Positions 5,184 through 6,018 of a DNA stretch of 6,018 nucleotides are shown here, piece by piece. Under the pieces are notes generated by a model that saw nothing but the letters and a program-made list of their open reading frames with translations, was not told the DNA's origin and did no database searches. How positions within the stretch are numbered: position 1 is the first letter of the stretch; the number at the start of each line of letters is the position of its first letter. The position numbers were made by a program, and so were the translations under genes. This DNA comes from an uncultured Oscillospiraceae bacterium (GTDB lineage Bacteria; Bacillota; Clostridia; Oscillospirales; Oscillospiraceae), in the NCBI GenBank assembly GCA_934662925.1, contig CAKUKL010000099.1, positions 1 to 6,018 on the forward strand. The letters run 5' to 3'.

Positions 5184-6008
5184 TTACAGCCGCTCCAGAC
5201 AGGTCAGCACCAGTCCGGAGAACTTCTCCTTGGCGGCTTCTCCGGCGTCCAGCACCTCCTGCTCGGTGAGGGGCTGGTCGAGGATGCCGGCGGCCATGTT
5301 GGAAAGCAGCGTGAAGCCCAGCACCTCCATGCCGCAGTGCCCGGCCACGATGACCTCGGCGGCGGTGGACATGCCCACGGCGTCGCCCCCCAGCGCCCGG
5401 ACGGCCCGGATCTCGGCGGGGGTCTCGTACTGGGGGCCGTAAGCGTAGAAGTACACGCCCTCCCGCAGGGTGACGCCACGCTCCGCCGCCGCGTCCCGGG
5501 CCAGCGCCCGCAGACGGGGGGTGTAGAGACTGGAGGAGTCGGGGAAGCGGGGGCCGAACTCCGGCAGGTTCTCGCCCCGGAGGGGGGACTCGGAAAAGAG
5601 CTTGATGTGGTCGGAGATGAGCATCAGGTCGCCGGCCTTCCAGTCGGTGCGGACGCATCCGGCGGCGTTGGTGACGATGAGGGTGTCGCAGCCCAGCAGG
5701 CGCAGCACCCGGACGGCATAAGCCGTCTCCTCATAGGAATATCCCTCGTAGTGGTGCATCCGGCCCTGCATGACGGCCACGTTTTTCCCCGCCAGACGGC
5801 CGAACACCAGCCGGCCCGAGTGGCCGGGAGCGGTGGAGGTGCGGAAATGGGGGATGTCCCCGTAGGGCACGGCCGCGGCGTCCTCCACCAGATCGCCCAG
5901 ATAGCCGAGGCCGGAGCCGAGGATCATAGCGACCTTGGGCACGAAGGAGCCGATGCGCGCGCGGATGTAGTCGGCGCTCTGACGGTATTGTTCAAAGGTG
6001 AATTGCAT
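5184..6008 (-). CDS. Purine nucleoside phosphorylase, trimeric (PNP/MTAP) family
   Basis: The enzyme cleaves 6-oxopurine nucleosides with phosphate, giving the free base and (deoxy)ribose-1-phosphate. The 274 residues are full length for the trimeric family. Phosphate-site motifs are GSGLG (31-35, S32), GHSGRLV (62-68), GRMHHYEGY (82-90) and TNAAG (113-117). Base-site residues are YGPQYETPAEIR (190-201, E195) and VGMST (211-215); N237 in LLSN corresponds to human N243, which selects 6-oxopurines, whereas MTA phosphorylases have Asp. F155, in RFP, matches the Phe donated by the neighbouring subunit. The position of human H257 (HEEV) reads EQEV here, with E249 instead of His, so 5' specificity may differ. 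It could act on inosine/guanosine or on methylthioinosine from the adjacent deaminase. ATG 6008 is the only sensible start; the 10 visible bases upstream show no ribosome binding site. The operon promoter is beyond the window. Confidence 0.92.
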   Translation of the reverse strand: MQFTFEQYRQSADYIRARIGSFVPKVAMILGSGLGYLGDLVEDAAAVPYGDIPHFRTSTAPGHSGRLVFGRLAGKNVAVMQGRMHHYEGYSYEETAYAVRVLRLLGCDTLIVTNAAGCVRTDWKAGDLMLISDHIKLFSESPLRGENLPEFGPRFPDSSSLYTPRLRALARDAAAERGVTLREGVYFYAYGPQYETPAEIRAVRALGGDAVGMSTAAEVIVAGHCGMEVLGFTLLSNMAAGILDQPLTEQEVLDAGEAAKEKFSGLVLTCLERL

Positions 6009-6018
6009 GGCGCAGTAT

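Overview
This GC-rich window holds seven protein genes: one on the + strand at the left edge and six in a row on the - strand. The - strand genes combine a Clostridia/Bacilli-type block (SpoVB/YabM flippase, MazG, HU, RqcP/YabO) with a purine nucleoside phosphorylase and an MTA/SAH deaminase. Strong AGGAGG-type ribosome binding sites and the 'spoVB-mazG-hup-rqcP' order point to a high-GC anaerobic Firmicute, most likely an Oscillospiraceae-type (Flavonifractor/Oscillibacter-like) gut bacterium. That assignment is inferred from protein flavour and gene order, not from a search.

Layout, read along the - strand from the right edge: (1) purine nucleoside phosphorylase, 6008-5184; (2) MTA/SAH deaminase, 5165-3861, 18 nt downstream and so almost certainly cotranscribed; (3) a MOP-superfamily polysaccharide/lipid flippase of the SpoVB/YabM group, 3820-2180; (4) stand-alone two-domain MazG pyrophosphohydrolase, 2113-1322; (5) HU, 1237-962, with its own leader and followed by a good Rho-independent terminator; (6) the small S4-domain protein RqcP, 789-547, preceded by a heavily structured 160-nt intergenic region. 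On the + strand a membrane-anchored six-cysteine protein of unknown function (20-505) converges on rqcP, and the two genes share a bidirectional terminator (517-540).

The genes fall into two functional themes. The deaminase and phosphorylase fit a nucleoside salvage route in which SAM by-products (MTA, SAH) or adenosine are deaminated and the 6-oxopurine nucleoside is then phosphorolysed to hypoxanthine. The flippase, MazG, HU and RqcP genes form a conserved housekeeping neighbourhood: envelope precursor export, nucleotide-pool cleaning, nucleoid architecture, and rescue of stalled 50S subunits.

I found no tRNA, rRNA, CRISPR array, insertion sequence or phage gene, and nothing that looks like a wholly undescribed system. 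The least explained sequence is the tandem-hairpin region 811-896 between hup and rqcP. The most interesting protein detail is a Glu where trimeric purine nucleoside phosphorylases usually carry the ribose 5'-OH-binding His.
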